From contig JACVJH010000129.1 in NCBI GenBank assembly GCA_015711895.1, forward strand, positions 1 to 5,793: 5,793 nt of DNA. The letters are read 5' to 3'. The first letter of the stretch is position 1, and every line of letters starts with the position of its first letter. Below are positions 5,613 through 5,793 of this stretch, in pieces. The notes beneath the pieces are model-generated. The model saw nothing but the letters and a program-made list of their open reading frames with translations, had not been told where the DNA came from and did no database searches. Made by a program: the position numbers and the translations under genes. This DNA is from Candidatus Solincola tengchongensis. Its GTDB lineage: Bacteria > Actinomycetota > Geothermincolia > Geothermincolales > RBG-13-55-18.

Positions 5613-5793
5613 CGATAAATAGAAGGTTCGTCTTATAATCACGCCGCTTTGCTTTCTCGGTAGGTATCCGTTCCATGGAGACATCGTTTTACTCATCTTC
5701 TACAGTTGACCCCCGATTTCGACCGCTTGCGCTCATAAAACCCCAGGTAGATGGATTCTGGCTTGCGAAACACGCTGATATGTAGTGCCACGT

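Larger units (their letters stand above)
5410..5793. other. Non-coding tail downstream of the PIN gene
   Basis: About 380 bases with no convincing gene. TGGATTCTGG occurs at 5424-5433 and 5752-5761. TTGACA (5518-5523) has no -10 at a usable distance. TATAAT (5634-5639) is perfect but lacks a -35. A short plus-strand frame (5675-5785) has no ribosome binding site. Minus-strand frames open at the right edge for about 30 codons may be the end of a gene outside the window, but none can be recognised. Confidence 0.5.

Noticed and set aside
5675..5785. 36-codon plus-strand ORF near the right edge
   Set aside because: No ribosome binding site, ordinary length for chance, no recognisable product.

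Overview
The window reads as chromosomal DNA from a bacterium with a GC-rich genome. The first three genes are about 67% G+C in the lines I counted, use GTG as well as ATG starts, and have strong GGGGG- or GGAGG-type ribosome binding sites. Frequent AGG (Arg), ATA (Ile) and GGG (Gly) codons beside high G+C would suit a deep-branching anaerobic or thermophilic actinobacterium, or a GC-rich Firmicutes or Chloroflexi relative. That placement is inference and weak. No rRNA, tRNA or CRISPR array is visible.

Layout. (1) 1-782, minus strand: the N-terminal 260 codons of an alpha/beta hydrolase with a hydrophobic N-terminus, cut off by the window edge. (2) 783-1143: a divergent spacer of about 360 bases with a possible 44-codon leader ORF. 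(3) 1144-2328, plus strand: a complete lipocalin-like protein of the CrtC/AttH type (carotenoid 1,2-hydratase-related fold). (4) 2329-2896: about 570 bases without a convincing long gene. It holds a possible 43-codon ORF remnant, a cluster of mutually exclusive GC-rich stems, a T-box-like 9-mer and a perfect 14-bp palindrome just before the next gene. (5) 2897/2909-3667, plus: a divergent N-formylglutamate-amidohydrolase-like metallohydrolase. (6) 3668-3957: an AT-rich spacer with two candidate promoters and an inverted repeat. (7) 3958/3967-5409, plus: a large (about 480 aa) PIN-domain protein with uncharacterised N- and C-terminal parts, of clearly lower G+C. (8) 5410-5793: a non-coding tail with small repeats and a perfect TATAAT, possibly leading towards another element beyond the window.

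How the genes relate. The hydrolase and the CrtC-like gene are divergently transcribed from a shared spacer. Both belong to families acting on small hydrophobic substrates, so a shared lipid or isoprenoid role is possible but unproven. The amidohydrolase has its own upstream region and is not in an obvious operon. The PIN gene differs in base composition and has its own promoter region, so it is best read as an acquired single-gene accessory locus. It is the best candidate here for something undescribed: all four acidic PIN residues are present, but it is over three times the size of a VapC toxin and has no antitoxin partner in view.
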